From positions 1-64,000 of the forward strand of contig NZ_JBNHER010000196.1 in the NCBI RefSeq assembly GCF_050015975.1: a stretch of 64,000 nt of DNA, written 5' to 3'. Position 1 is the stretch's first letter. Each line of letters opens with the position of its first letter. The notes beneath the pieces were generated by a model. That model searched no databases. It saw only the letters and a program-made list of their open reading frames with translations, and was not told the DNA's origin. A program made the position numbers and the translations under genes. The DNA comes from Trichodesmium sp050015975. Lineage in GTDB: Bacteria; Cyanobacteriota; Cyanobacteriia; Cyanobacteriales; Microcoleaceae. Below, in pieces: positions 46,101 to 54,111 of this stretch.

Positions 46101-48096
46101 ATGTATACAAGCCCCTAGATTCATCTGTGGAGTCATACTTTTGACTTTTGACTTTTGACTTTTGAATTTCGCGAAGCGGTGGATACAATACTTCTAAAAG
46201 TGGTTTATCTAAATATGGCCGGAGAATTTCATCACAGCGTTCCAATATTTTGCGGAATATGGGTTGAGTGTCAAACAACTCTCGCCCCATATAAATGTAT
46301 TGGGAACCTTGCCCGGTGAATAAAAATGCTACTTTAGGTCGAGCATTCGACGACAACGGTTCATCTGAAAAGTTTATAACAGCTAGTTTTTCAGCTATTT
46401 CTGTTGATGATTCTCCTATTAAAGCCAGTCGATGACAAAAATGGTTACGTCCTGTATTAGCTGTAAAACAAATATCTGCTAAAGACTTTCCATCGAATGT
46501 CCCTGGATGAGTTTCTAAATAATTTGCATATTTATCTGTTAACTCTTTAAGAGCAGTCTCTGTTTTTGCTGACAAAGTTAATAGGTGTAGCGGACGTTCT
46601 AAATAATTTCCCTCTTGCAGAGAAGCTGCACTACCATTATCACTTCTTACTTCTGTAGGGGCGATTCGCGAATCGCCCCTACTTCTGACTTCATACGGTG
46701 CTTCTCCCAAGACAACATGAGCATTAGTACCACTCATGCCAAAGGAACTTATTCCAGCAAAACGTCTTTCATCCTTATTTACTTGCCAGGGAGTTAACTT
46801 TGTCGGAACTGTCACGGGTATTTTATCCCAAGCAATAGCAGGGTTTGGTTGCTTGAAATGTAAATGAGCAGGAATTTCCTGATGCTGCATTACTAGCACA
46901 GTTTTGATTAAACTTGCTATTCCAGCCGCTGCTTCTAAATGCCCAATATTAGTTTTTACAGAAGCTATTGTTAAAGGTAGATCGGAAGTTCGCTCTGGGT
47001 TTAATACTTCTCCCAAAGCTTCTACTTCTATCGGATCTCCTAGAGAAGTACCTGTTCCGTGAACTTCTACATAACTAACTTGGTGGGGTGCAATATCAGC
47101 ATTTGCTAAAGCAGCACGAATCACTTTTTGTTGAGCTAAACCATTAGGAACAGTCAACCCACCGCTACGTCCATCGTGATTAACTGCGGAACCACGAATG
47201 ACTGCTAGAATATTATCATTATCTGAAATAGCATCAGATAATCGCTTCAATACCACTACTCCACAACCCTCACCCCGTCCATAACCATCTGCTGCTGCAT
47301 CAAAAGTTTTACAACGACCATCAGTAGATAGCGCCCGCATCTGGGATAAAACTAGATTTCCCTGGGGAGAAATAATTAAATTTACTCCTCCAGCAATAGC
47401 TAGATTACACTCTCCAGCGCGTAAACTTTGACAGGCTAAATGAGTTGCCACTAGAGAAGATGAACAAGCTGTATCTACTGCCATTGTTGGGCCTTGCCAA
47501 CCTAAATAATAAGATAAACGACCTGCTGCTACACTAGGAGTATTGCCTGTAAAGAAATAAGCTCCTAAGCTATTTCCATTAGATGAATTCATCTGTAGCT
47601 GCATATAATCAGAGTTATTAATCCCTATAAATACTCCATTGCAACTACCTGTCTGTTTGTTGGGGGCAATACCGGCATTTTCTAATGCTTCCCAACTGAC
47701 CTCTAATAATAACCTTTGTTGAGGGTCCATGCTAACTGCTTCTTTGGGAGCAATACCAAAAAAATCGGCATCAAATTTATCTATTTCTTCGTGTAAAAAA
47801 TTGCTCTGACGGACATACATTTTACCAATAGTTCCGGGGTCAGGGTGATAGTAAGAATCAACATTCCATCGTTCTGGTGGTACTTCTATCGCTGCATCCA
47901 TTCCCCTGCGCAATAGTTCCCAGAAAGCATCCGGGTTATTTGCACCCCCTGGAAATCGACATCCCATACCAACGACAGCGATAGGTTCTTTTTCTGTTTT
48001 TTTAAACTCTTCTACTTTTGACCGTAACTGTTTAACTAACAGTAATAACCGTTTAGATGAAGACAAATTTTCCCTTTCTTGTAAATAATTATCCAT
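43114..48096 (-). CDS. Type I PKS module: KS-AT-KR-ACP
   Basis: This 1660-residue protein is the second PKS of the line. An N-terminal coiled segment (about 10-35) probably docks to the previous PKS. The KS has cysteine in DTACSSSLVATHLA and histidines in EVHGTGTSLGDP and VKTNIGHLEAAAG. The AT has GHSVGEYVAACVAGV and HGFH, probably malonyl-specific. The KR (about 1240-1440) has GGNGALG, the Ser-Tyr-Asn set in FSSIASVLGSPGQGNYAAAN, and the LDD motif (AGVLDDGVL) of B-type KRs. The ACP serine is in EMGMDSLMALEF. KR action at the second of three extensions matches 6-methylsalicylate chemistry. Three repeat insertions lie near residues 476, 648 and 1147. Only 9 bp separate it from the upstream PKS gene. 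Confidence 0.93.
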   Translation of the reverse strand: MDNYLQERENLSSSKRLLLLVKQLRSKVEEFKKTEKEPIAVVGMGCRFPGGANNPDAFWELLRRGMDAAIEVPPERWNVDSYYHPDPGTIGKMYVRQSNFLHEEIDKFDADFFGIAPKEAVSMDPQQRLLLEVSWEALENAGIAPNKQTGSCNGVFIGINNSDYMQLQMNSSNGNSLGAYFFTGNTPSVAAGRLSYYLGWQGPTMAVDTACSSSLVATHLACQSLRAGECNLAIAGGVNLIISPQGNLVLSQMRALSTDGRCKTFDAAADGYGRGEGCGVVVLKRLSDAISDNDNILAVIRGSAVNHDGRSGGLTVPNGLAQQKVIRAALANADIAPHQVSYVEVHGTGTSLGDPIEVEALGEVLNPERTSDLPLTIASVKTNIGHLEAAAGIASLIKTVLVMQHQEIPAHLHFKQPNPAIAWDKIPVTVPTKLTPWQVNKDERRFAGISSFGMSGTNAHVVLGEAPYEVRSRGDSRIAPTEVRSDNGSAASLQEGNYLERPLHLLTLSAKTETALKELTDKYANYLETHPGTFDGKSLADICFTANTGRNHFCHRLALIGESSTEIAEKLAVINFSDEPLSSNARPKVAFLFTGQGSQYIYMGRELFDTQPIFRKILERCDEILRPYLDKPLLEVLYPPLREIQKSKVKSQKYDSTDESRGLYTLDETAYTQPALFAIEYALAELWKSWGIEPDIVMGHSVGEYVAACVAGVFSLEDGLKLIAERGRLMQALPKNGKMVAIFASEDQVRAAISSSNFDQVSIAAINGQNSIVISGEATVVEAVVSQLENQGLETRQLNVSHGFHSPLMEPMLDDFAKVASEVQYSSPSIKLISNLTGKLVEENQVCQASYWCQHIREGVQFSASMETLHREGYNIFLEIGPHPVLLGMGRRCLPENAGMWFPSLRKKISDWQQLLTSLSELYVRGVEVDWDGFDAGYSRQRLQLPTYPFQRQRYWIEEGRREKEEGRSQDKELSKKSDISDLFYQVEWEEKALTNVSLPTNLTPGTWLIFAESNGRLWENLVDLLEKQGQTCIVVFAGEERWSIALKGEREMWQINPARLQDFQNLIDSTLTNDLPPCKGIVHLWSLETTPTADTTIESLEIDQLRNSGSVLHLVQALTKRVTSNLPKLWIVTQDAQPIKRQQATGNRQQATENNSSNVYTSQLSVANSSTSHNIEVTQAPLLGLGRVLAIEHPEVFGGLIDLTSDDSEEVATTASALLEEILHPEGETEIGIRGNKRYVARLTNSQVSSPINKIDLCSDATYLLTGGNGALGLTFAKWMVENGARNLVLVGRKDASEFAREKIAQMETMGAKIVLARGDISLENDVQKIISDIAQSLPPLRGIMHLAGVLDDGVLQKQNWQRFAKVMAPKVKGTWNIHRYTQDLPLDFFVCFSSIASVLGSPGQGNYAAANSYLDALTHYRQQKGLTGLTVNWSPWGEVGMATGVGNLNEQRWEAAGVKTISQLEGIEFWEQIQNSLQSQPQVTILPIDWSKFFQQFMGGIEPPLLSRIAQAHQSSIFPQQEQISQKLKDVPAKQQKAVLIAAIQEEVAASLATNKLPQPQTGFFEMGMDSLMALEFRNRLQNSVGKSLASTLTFEYPNIEAIADYLLQEVLCLELKDDSIQDTTIDQTKNWEEEAKQLSEAELSALIDQELKSLSSS
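44638..44672. repeat. TGTTGCC heptamer array in the PKS AT-KR region
   Basis: Five exact tandem TGTTGCC units, in frame, encode the cycle RQQATGN within the pseudo-KR linker of the PKS. Confidence 0.9.
46137..46165. repeat. ACTTTTG heptamer array in the AT domain
   Basis: Four tandem ACTTTTG units encode QKSKVKSQK in the AT loop before AYTQPALFAIEYALAELW. In the neighbouring PKS the same loop carries the unrelated double-hairpin insertion. Confidence 0.85.
46655..46682. repeat. Perfect 28-bp coding palindrome in KS-AT linker
   Basis: The left arm GTAGGGGCGATTCG pairs exactly with the right arm. It encodes SRGDSRIAPTEVRS. It is a member of the GGGGCGA family, with its own self-complementary centre TTCGCGAA. 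Confidence 0.9.
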
Positions 48097-48105
48097 TGCA
48101 TTTAT

Positions 48106-51100
48106 TTATTTTAAAATTGTTTCTAATTCAGAAATTTCTTCAAGAATTGAAGCTTCTATTTCATCTTCTGACAATTCTTCTATTTCTGACAAAATATTAT
48201 TAATATAATTTTTATTATTTATTGTTGATTTTATGGCTTCATTTTTTGTCTCATTAAATCCTAATATATCCTCAAGTATATAACTAGATAAAGCTAAAAC
48301 ATTAGGATAATTAAAAGCCAAAGTTGGAGACAGAGAAATTAATAGTGTTTTTTCTAATCTTTTCTTTAAATCTACAGCCATCAGCGAATCCATACCCATT
48401 TCAAAGAAACCTATTTCTGGGTCTGGAAGTTCTGAAGGTGGTAAACCTAGAACAGCAGCAATTTGATTTTGTAGATGATTGATTAAAAGAGCTTGACGTT
48501 CTTTTTCAGGAGTTTTTTCTAAAATTTGGATAAATTCAGTATCCGTTTTAGGTTTTTCTAACTCTTCTTCTAATTGAGTCACAAAATCATTGTCTAATAC
48601 ATCTTCTACTTTATCAAATATTTTTAATTCTGATTCAGAAAATTTTTCGGTTGTTTTTAAGTAATTAATTAGACTTTGAATATGACTTTTATGACCTGTA
48701 GAAAACTGGAGATTTTGAGTATCGTGGAAGGAATCAACAATTGCTGTTTTCACCCAATACCGTTGTCTTTGAAATGGATAAGTAGGTAAAGCTACTTTCT
48801 GACGAGTATAATCTTGGTCAACTCCCATCCAGTCTATTTCAGCTCCCCGTACATACAACTCTCCTAAACTAGACAACATCTGTTGCCATTCATCGCTCAA
48901 AAGTGCAACATCCTCTGGCTTTCCCCCTTGGAAAGGGGGACGGTTGGGGGATTCCAAGGGGGACGGTTGGGGGATTTTCCTCGGACGCAATGATGGCAAC
49001 CACACACCTACATCCTCCGGCAAACACCGTCTTCCCATCCCTAATAATATTGGTTTGGGTCCAATTTCCAGGAATATTTCAGTCCCTTGTTTGTGCAAAG
49101 TTTCCATCCCTTGGGCAAACAGCACTGGTTTACAGATATGCTCCGCCCAATATTGGGCAGAAGCAATACTATTGTCTGCTGTTGTTCCTGTAACATTAGA
49201 TATAATGGGTATCTGAGGGTTATTATATGTGATTTGATTAGCAACTGCTTCAAATACCGTCAACATTGGTTCCATTAATGGTGAATGGAAGGCGTGGGAT
49301 ACCTGTAGTTGTTTGGTTTTAATTCCTGATAACTCTAAGCTATTAACAATAGAGCGAACGGCAACAGATTCCCCTGAAATCACTACACTTTCTGGTCCAT
49401 TAATTGCTGCTATGGATATTTGAGGAATGGAAGCTATCGCTTCTCTAACATAAGACTCCGATGCCATAACAGAAAGCATCTCACCTCCAGAAGGTAACTG
49501 CTGCATTAATCTACCTCTCGATACAATTAATTTCAGACCGTCTTCCAGACTGAATACTCCAGCTACACAAGCTGCCACATATTCGCCCACACTATGACCC
49601 ATGACTATATCTGGTTTAATGCCCCAGGATTGCCATAGTTGTGCTAAAGCATATTCTACAGCAAATAGGGCAGGTTGGGTATAAGCGGTTTGATTTAATA
49701 TGGATAAGTTGAATGCGTTTATGTCTTCAGGATAGAGAATTTCTTTGAGGGAGGTTGTATGGAATGTACCTAAGATTTCGTCACATTTATTAATAGCTTC
49801 TCGGAATACTGATGATTCTTCATAAAGTTGTCTCCCCATATTTACATATTGGGAACCTTGCCCTGTGAATAAAAATGCTATTTTGGGTTTTTTCCGTTTG
49901 CGGACTTTTCCTATGAATACATCTTTTTCTTCCTTAATAAAATTATTTAGGCGATCGCTCAATTCACCAATAGACTCAGCTACCACTGCCAAGCGATGAG
50001 AAAAACGAGACCTCGCCGTATTAGCAGTAAAGCAGATATCGGCTAGAGATACTTGCGAAGCAAACTCCAATTTCTCTACATAACATTGCGCCAGTTCCTT
50101 CAACGCCCCTTCATTTTTAGCCGACAATGTTAGCAAATGCACTGGACGTTCTAAAGCATCTGCCTTTTCTAGAGGAGTCACCCCATCATTATCACTTCTG
50201 ACTTCTGACTCCTGACTTCTAACTTCATAGGGTGCTTCTGCTAAAATTACATGAGCATTAGTTCCACCAAAACCAAAGGAACTAACTCCAGCAAAACGAG
50301 GTTGCATACCAACTAACCAAGGTTGCGGTTCAGTTGGAATAGCAAAAGGAGTACTTGCCAAAGAAATCAGTGGATTTAATTTTTTCAAATGTAAATGAGG
50401 AGGAATTTCCTGGTGTTGCAGGGATAACACTACTTTGATCAAACCAGCAATACCAGCAGCAGCTTCTAAATGACCGATATTAGTTTTAACCGAACCCATC
50501 CAACAAGGTTCGTTACTAGAACGGCCAGACATCAATACTTTTTTCAGAGACCTTACCTCAATGGGGTCTCCCAAAGAAGTACCAGTACCGTGAACTTCTA
50601 CATAACTAATACGATGGGGTTCCACATTAGCTTTGGCTAGCGCCTGTCTGATAACTGCTTGTTGTGCTGGTCCATTGGGTGCAGTGATACCATTACTCAA
50701 ACCATCCTGATTAACTGCCGAACCCTTGATAACTGCGAGAATATTATTACCATCAGCGATCGCATCAGACAAACGTTTTAGCACCACCATACCGCATCCC
50801 TCCCCCCGAACGTAACCATCAGCACTAGCATCAAAAGTTTTACAGCGGCCGTCTGATGCGAGCATTCCCGCTTGAGAAAAAGTAATAGTCGGTTCAGGAG
50901 ATAAAATTAGATTTACTCCTCCCACTAAGCAAAGATTGGTTTCCCCAGCTTGCAAACTAGAAGTTGCTAAATGTACTGCCACCAGGGATGAGGAACAAGC
51001 AGTATCTATCGCCATGCTAGGCCCTCGTAAATCTAGGAGATAGGATAACCTGTTGGCTGCTATGCTGAGGGAAGTACCCGTACCATTATAAGCACTCAAG

Positions 51101-51495
51101 CTAGAATTATCCTGGTAAGAAAGCCTATGGTAATCTACATTAGTGATGCCAACAAATACTCCGGTATTGCTGGCAGCTAAATTTTGGGGAACGATCATTG
51201 CATTTTCAAGAGATTCCCAAGCTACCTCTAATAATAGTCTCTGCTGAGGGTCAATTGCTTCTGCTTCCTTGGGAGAAATACCAAAAAAACTGGCATCAAA
51301 GCTATCAACATTTTCGATAAAGCCACTCCAACAGAGCTGGGAGTTGTCAATATTCCATTGTTTGTTACTTGAAAATCTATCTGGAGGTACTTTTACTATC
51401 GCATCTTTACCACCAGAAAGCGATTTCCAGAACAAATCTGGATTTTTTGCCCCCGGAAAACGACAGCCCATACCTATTATTGCTATTGGTTCCAT
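48106..51495 (-). CDS. Type I PKS module: KS-AT-ACP
   Basis: This 1129-residue protein is the first elongating PKS, taking the FAAL-activated acyl chain from the stand-alone ACP. The KS has cysteine in DTACSSSLVAVHLA and histidines in EVHGTGTSLGDP and VKTNIGHLEAAAG. The AT has GHSVGEYVAACVAGV and HAFH, indicating malonyl-CoA. The ACP near the C-terminus has Ser in EMGMDSLMAVDL. There is no reductive domain, so the beta-ketone is kept, as at the first extension of a salicylate-type polyketide. Repeats encode VRSQESEVRSDNDG in the KS-AT linker (near residue 428) and KIPQPSPLESPNRPPFQGG after the AT (near residue 848). The protein starts directly at the KS (MEPIAIIGMGCRFPG) with no docking helix. 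Confidence 0.93.
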   Translation of the reverse strand: MEPIAIIGMGCRFPGAKNPDLFWKSLSGGKDAIVKVPPDRFSSNKQWNIDNSQLCWSGFIENVDSFDASFFGISPKEAEAIDPQQRLLLEVAWESLENAMIVPQNLAASNTGVFVGITNVDYHRLSYQDNSSLSAYNGTGTSLSIAANRLSYLLDLRGPSMAIDTACSSSLVAVHLATSSLQAGETNLCLVGGVNLILSPEPTITFSQAGMLASDGRCKTFDASADGYVRGEGCGMVVLKRLSDAIADGNNILAVIKGSAVNQDGLSNGITAPNGPAQQAVIRQALAKANVEPHRISYVEVHGTGTSLGDPIEVRSLKKVLMSGRSSNEPCWMGSVKTNIGHLEAAAGIAGLIKVVLSLQHQEIPPHLHLKKLNPLISLASTPFAIPTEPQPWLVGMQPRFAGVSSFGFGGTNAHVILAEAPYEVRSQESEVRSDNDGVTPLEKADALERPVHLLTLSAKNEGALKELAQCYVEKLEFASQVSLADICFTANTARSRFSHRLAVVAESIGELSDRLNNFIKEEKDVFIGKVRKRKKPKIAFLFTGQGSQYVNMGRQLYEESSVFREAINKCDEILGTFHTTSLKEILYPEDINAFNLSILNQTAYTQPALFAVEYALAQLWQSWGIKPDIVMGHSVGEYVAACVAGVFSLEDGLKLIVSRGRLMQQLPSGGEMLSVMASESYVREAIASIPQISIAAINGPESVVISGESVAVRSIVNSLELSGIKTKQLQVSHAFHSPLMEPMLTVFEAVANQITYNNPQIPIISNVTGTTADNSIASAQYWAEHICKPVLFAQGMETLHKQGTEIFLEIGPKPILLGMGRRCLPEDVGVWLPSLRPRKIPQPSPLESPNRPPFQGGKPEDVALLSDEWQQMLSSLGELYVRGAEIDWMGVDQDYTRQKVALPTYPFQRQRYWVKTAIVDSFHDTQNLQFSTGHKSHIQSLINYLKTTEKFSESELKIFDKVEDVLDNDFVTQLEEELEKPKTDTEFIQILEKTPEKERQALLINHLQNQIAAVLGLPPSELPDPEIGFFEMGMDSLMAVDLKKRLEKTLLISLSPTLAFNYPNVLALSSYILEDILGFNETKNEAIKSTINNKNYINNILSEIEELSEDEIEASILEEISELETILK
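48924..48978. repeat. Coding GGGGGACGGTTGGGGGATT direct repeat
   Basis: The words cccccttggaaaggggg and gggggacggttgggggatt (twice) encode PQPSPLESPNRPPFQGG after the AT domain. Such proline-rich peptides are typical of translated G-rich interspersed repeats. Confidence 0.8.
50196..50222. repeat. TGACTTC/TGACTCC heptamers in KS-AT linker
   Basis: Short runs of ctgactt and ctgactcc units encode VRSQESEVRSD in the KS-AT linker. This is the same position that holds repeats in the two following PKS genes. Confidence 0.75.
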
Positions 51496-51769
51496 TCTAA
51501 ATAGTTAAATCTTGTTTTGAGGATAGTGGGACTTTAGGAAAAAATAGCTTAAAAATGAGACTAAAACCTTAGACAGTAATACTATTTATTAGATAATTAT
51601 TTTCTTGATATATCTAGGTTTAAGCTATTTAATGGGTTTGAGGTATTTTCCTTACTAATACTGGGTTTGAAGCAATTTTCGCCGTGAAAAATATCAAAGT
51701 ACCGATAAGAACAATTTTGGTTTTGGTAAATTCAAAGATTAATCAGGTTAGGAAAAAACTGAACAGTGA

Positions 51770-52651
51770 TTAAAAACGTGGCTTGTCAATGCGACGCATA
51801 GCAATACGTGATAAATCCATTGTTCCTGTATGAAAACCAATCATAAATAGACCGCAATATTTCTCATATCTGGCAACTGATTCTTCACCTACTAAATCTA
51901 CAGCTTGTTGTCTATTTTCCTTCAACTTTTTCAGCCAAGCTTTAAATGTACGGACATAATGTTCGCGATCTGTTCGTAAAGCTACTATTTCAAAAAGTCC
52001 TTCGCTTGCTTTTACGATCTCCCATAAGCGAGGTAAATCAGAATCTGGGAAAACTTTCTCCGCACAAAATTTACTGAAGTCTTCTTTAGTTGAGTTCCCA
52101 TATATAATTGTTTGAATCGATATCCAACCACCTGGTTTTAAGAAAGAATGACATTGGGAGAAAAAAGAACGATAACCCTCCAATTTTTCAGCTTCGGAAG
52201 CATTTAATTTAGCAAAATGCTCGAATGCTTCTAAGGAAATAATCCCGTCATAAGGTTCTGCTGGAGAATGCTCTGCCCAACTTTCAAGCAGCACCTCTAT
52301 ATTCGGATTCTTAAAAGCAGTAATTGCATCTGCATGAGATTTAGTTAAGGTTATTCCTACAGCGCGTTCTACTTTATAAACATCGGCTAGACGTTTCAAA
52401 GTAGAACCCCAACCACACCCTATATCCAATACTCTTTTTGCATCTTTTACCCTAGCTTGATTAATATGAAAATCCAGTTTCCTAATTTGGGCTATTTCGT
52501 GAGATTCATACCCCTCATTCTCTTCCCAAAGTGCGCAGGAATATGTCAGACTCGGGTCTAGCCAAAGCTGATAAAAATTGTTGCTAATATCGTAATGATA
52601 GTGTAGAGCTTCAGAAGAAGTTCCAGGATTTTTAGTTGTTGTGTTAGTCAT
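51770..52651 (-). CDS. CFA/CMAS-family SAM methyltransferase
   Basis: This 293-residue protein belongs to the cyclopropane-fatty-acid synthase/mycolic acid methyltransferase family, which adds a SAM-derived carbon across a cis double bond to give a cyclopropane or a methyl branch. The HYDISNNFYQLWLD start, the YSCALW segment and the SAM motif VLDIGCGWG (74-82) are typical. LEAFEHFA and KPGGWISIQTI are also present. It is shorter than bacterial CFA synthase (about 380 residues), lacks the N-terminal extension, and matches CMAS-type length. It lies between the acyl ACP and the first PKS, next to a desaturase. The likely substrate is therefore the ACP-bound unsaturated acyl starter, not membrane lipid. 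Other family members make other C- or O-methylated products, so the exact modification is not certain. Confidence 0.85.
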   Translation of the reverse strand: MTNTTTKNPGTSSEALHYHYDISNNFYQLWLDPSLTYSCALWEENEGYESHEIAQIRKLDFHINQARVKDAKRVLDIGCGWGSTLKRLADVYKVERAVGITLTKSHADAITAFKNPNIEVLLESWAEHSPAEPYDGIISLEAFEHFAKLNASEAEKLEGYRSFFSQCHSFLKPGGWISIQTIIYGNSTKEDFSKFCAEKVFPDSDLPRLWEIVKASEGLFEIVALRTDREHYVRTFKAWLKKLKENRQQAVDLVGEESVARYEKYCGLFMIGFHTGTMDLSRIAMRRIDKPRF

Positions 52652-52786
52652 TTTTCTTTGGTGATCCCTGGTTCAATTGGTTTTGTTTACTGTTTGTCTT
52701 TGTAAGCTTTGAAAAATTTCCAAAGTTAATGTTACAAAAGTAACTCTCAGAATATTTTTTTGTATCTTTTAATAGACCTTAATAGT

Positions 52787-53053
52787 CTATGCAACTTTTT
52801 TTTGCTCCTCCAAATATTTAGCTAAAGCTTCGATAGTTGGGTAATCGTATGGTATTGTAGGATCGATGTCAAAACCCAAAAAAGTTCCTAAATCTCCAGT
52901 CATCACAATTGCTGACGATGAATCTAAGCCATAGCGGGTAAATGGTTCTTCAATATCGACATCATTTTTATCTATCTCTAAGGTTTCAGCTAAGTAGGAG
53001 ACCAACCACTCTTGAATTTCTGCCTGTGTCAATTGATTATTTTGAGTTTGCAT
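52787..53053 (-). CDS. Stand-alone acyl carrier protein (FAAL partner)
   Basis: This 88-residue carrier protein has its phosphopantetheine serine at Ser45 in YGLDSSSAIVMTGDLG, the form usual for carrier proteins loaded by fatty acyl-AMP ligases. It probably holds the starter acyl chain while the desaturase and methyltransferase beside it act, then passes it to the first PKS. The FAAL, desaturase and ACP trio resembles JamABC of jamaicamide biosynthesis. Confidence 0.92.
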   Translation of the reverse strand: MQTQNNQLTQAEIQEWLVSYLAETLEIDKNDVDIEEPFTRYGLDSSSAIVMTGDLGTFLGFDIDPTIPYDYPTIEALAKYLEEQKKVA

Positions 53054-53145
53054 TTTTTTGTTTTAGTCTTACTATTAGTGTACGTTAAGTGTTGTTGTAG
53101 TTACGAGGTGTTTTCTTGGAGACCCAAGCATCGAATTATTTTTTT

Positions 53146-54111
53146 TTATCCTCTATTTTTAGCCTCTATCATTTCTCTAGTAGGAGATTTAACATTCCAC
53201 GCTAACCCTATCAATTGTAAAGTACGGATCGCCCAATAACCAAAGTCTATCTGCCACCACTTTAAACCAAATTTTGCGGAATTAGGAAAAGCATGATGAT
53301 TGTTATGCCAAGATTCTCCCTGAGTAGGAATAGCTAGCCAGATATTGTTTGTACTTTGCTCGCGAGTATTAAAAGGACGAGTGCCATATAAATGAGTAAT
53401 GGAGTTAATACTGTTTGTAAAATGATAAGACAAAAATAAACGTACCGCACCTCCCCATAAAAATCCTGATAATAAGCCTTTCCAAGTTCCCGTTAATATG
53501 CCTCCTAAAATAGTAGGAATGGCAATTCCCATTATTACCCAAACGTAGTAAAGTTGGTTGACTTTAGCAACATATTTATCCCGAAGTAAATCTTTAGCAA
53601 AAAATAAAGTATTTGTGATTTTGTGAGTGAACGTCCAGCCAATTTGAGCGTGCCATAACCCTTGAGTTTGACTTAAGTATTGCTCATCACCTTCAGAGCA
53701 ATAGGGAGAATGAGGGTCTCCTGGGCGATCGCTGTACTGGTGGTGACGTCTATGATTGCTAACCCAATAGGTTACAGGGCCTTGAAAAGCCATACAACCA
53801 AGTACTGCTAAGATAACTTTAACAGGAGTAGTGGTTTGAAAAGCACAATGAGCAAACAGCCTATGGAAACCAACAGTAATTCCCAGAAAAGTCAGAACGT
53901 ACATTCCTAAGAATAATCCTACTTCTACTATGCCAATGCCCCAGTAAAAAGCAATTATAATTGCAGCAATAGAGCCTAATAAAGGAATGATGTTAATTGC
54001 TAAAGCATGAATTTGTTGTGTTTTTTTTAGGCGATCGCTTTCAATTGTTATTCTTTTTCTCTGAAGTGGTTCTTCTTGGGTTTCTAATTTTCTCGTTATT
54101 GATATTGACAT
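53146..54111 (-). CDS. Membrane fatty acyl desaturase
   Basis: This 321-residue integral membrane di-iron desaturase of the acyl-CoA/ACP delta-9 type has all three histidine boxes: HRLFAH (83-88), HRRHH (120-124) and HNNHH (269-273). Membrane segments lie near 38-58, 62-82, 98-115 and 188-225. It starts inside the end of the FAAL gene (16-bp overlap), which suggests translational coupling. By analogy with JamB, its substrate is the acyl chain on the adjacent ACP. Related enzymes make a double bond or, by a second round, a triple bond. The neighbouring CFA-type enzyme needs an alkene, so a double bond is more likely here. Confidence 0.9.
   Translation of the reverse strand: MSISITRKLETQEEPLQRKRITIESDRLKKTQQIHALAINIIPLLGSIAAIIIAFYWGIGIVEVGLFLGMYVLTFLGITVGFHRLFAHCAFQTTTPVKVILAVLGCMAFQGPVTYWVSNHRRHHQYSDRPGDPHSPYCSEGDEQYLSQTQGLWHAQIGWTFTHKITNTLFFAKDLLRDKYVAKVNQLYYVWVIMGIAIPTILGGILTGTWKGLLSGFLWGGAVRLFLSYHFTNSINSITHLYGTRPFNTREQSTNNIWLAIPTQGESWHNNHHAFPNSAKFGLKWWQIDFGYWAIRTLQLIGLAWNVKSPTREMIEAKNRG

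Noticed and set aside
39173..51495. A trans-AT polyketide cluster
   Set aside because: Only one AT is degenerate. The other PKS proteins have intact AT domains with GHS and HxFH or HAYH motifs, and no stand-alone AT is present.
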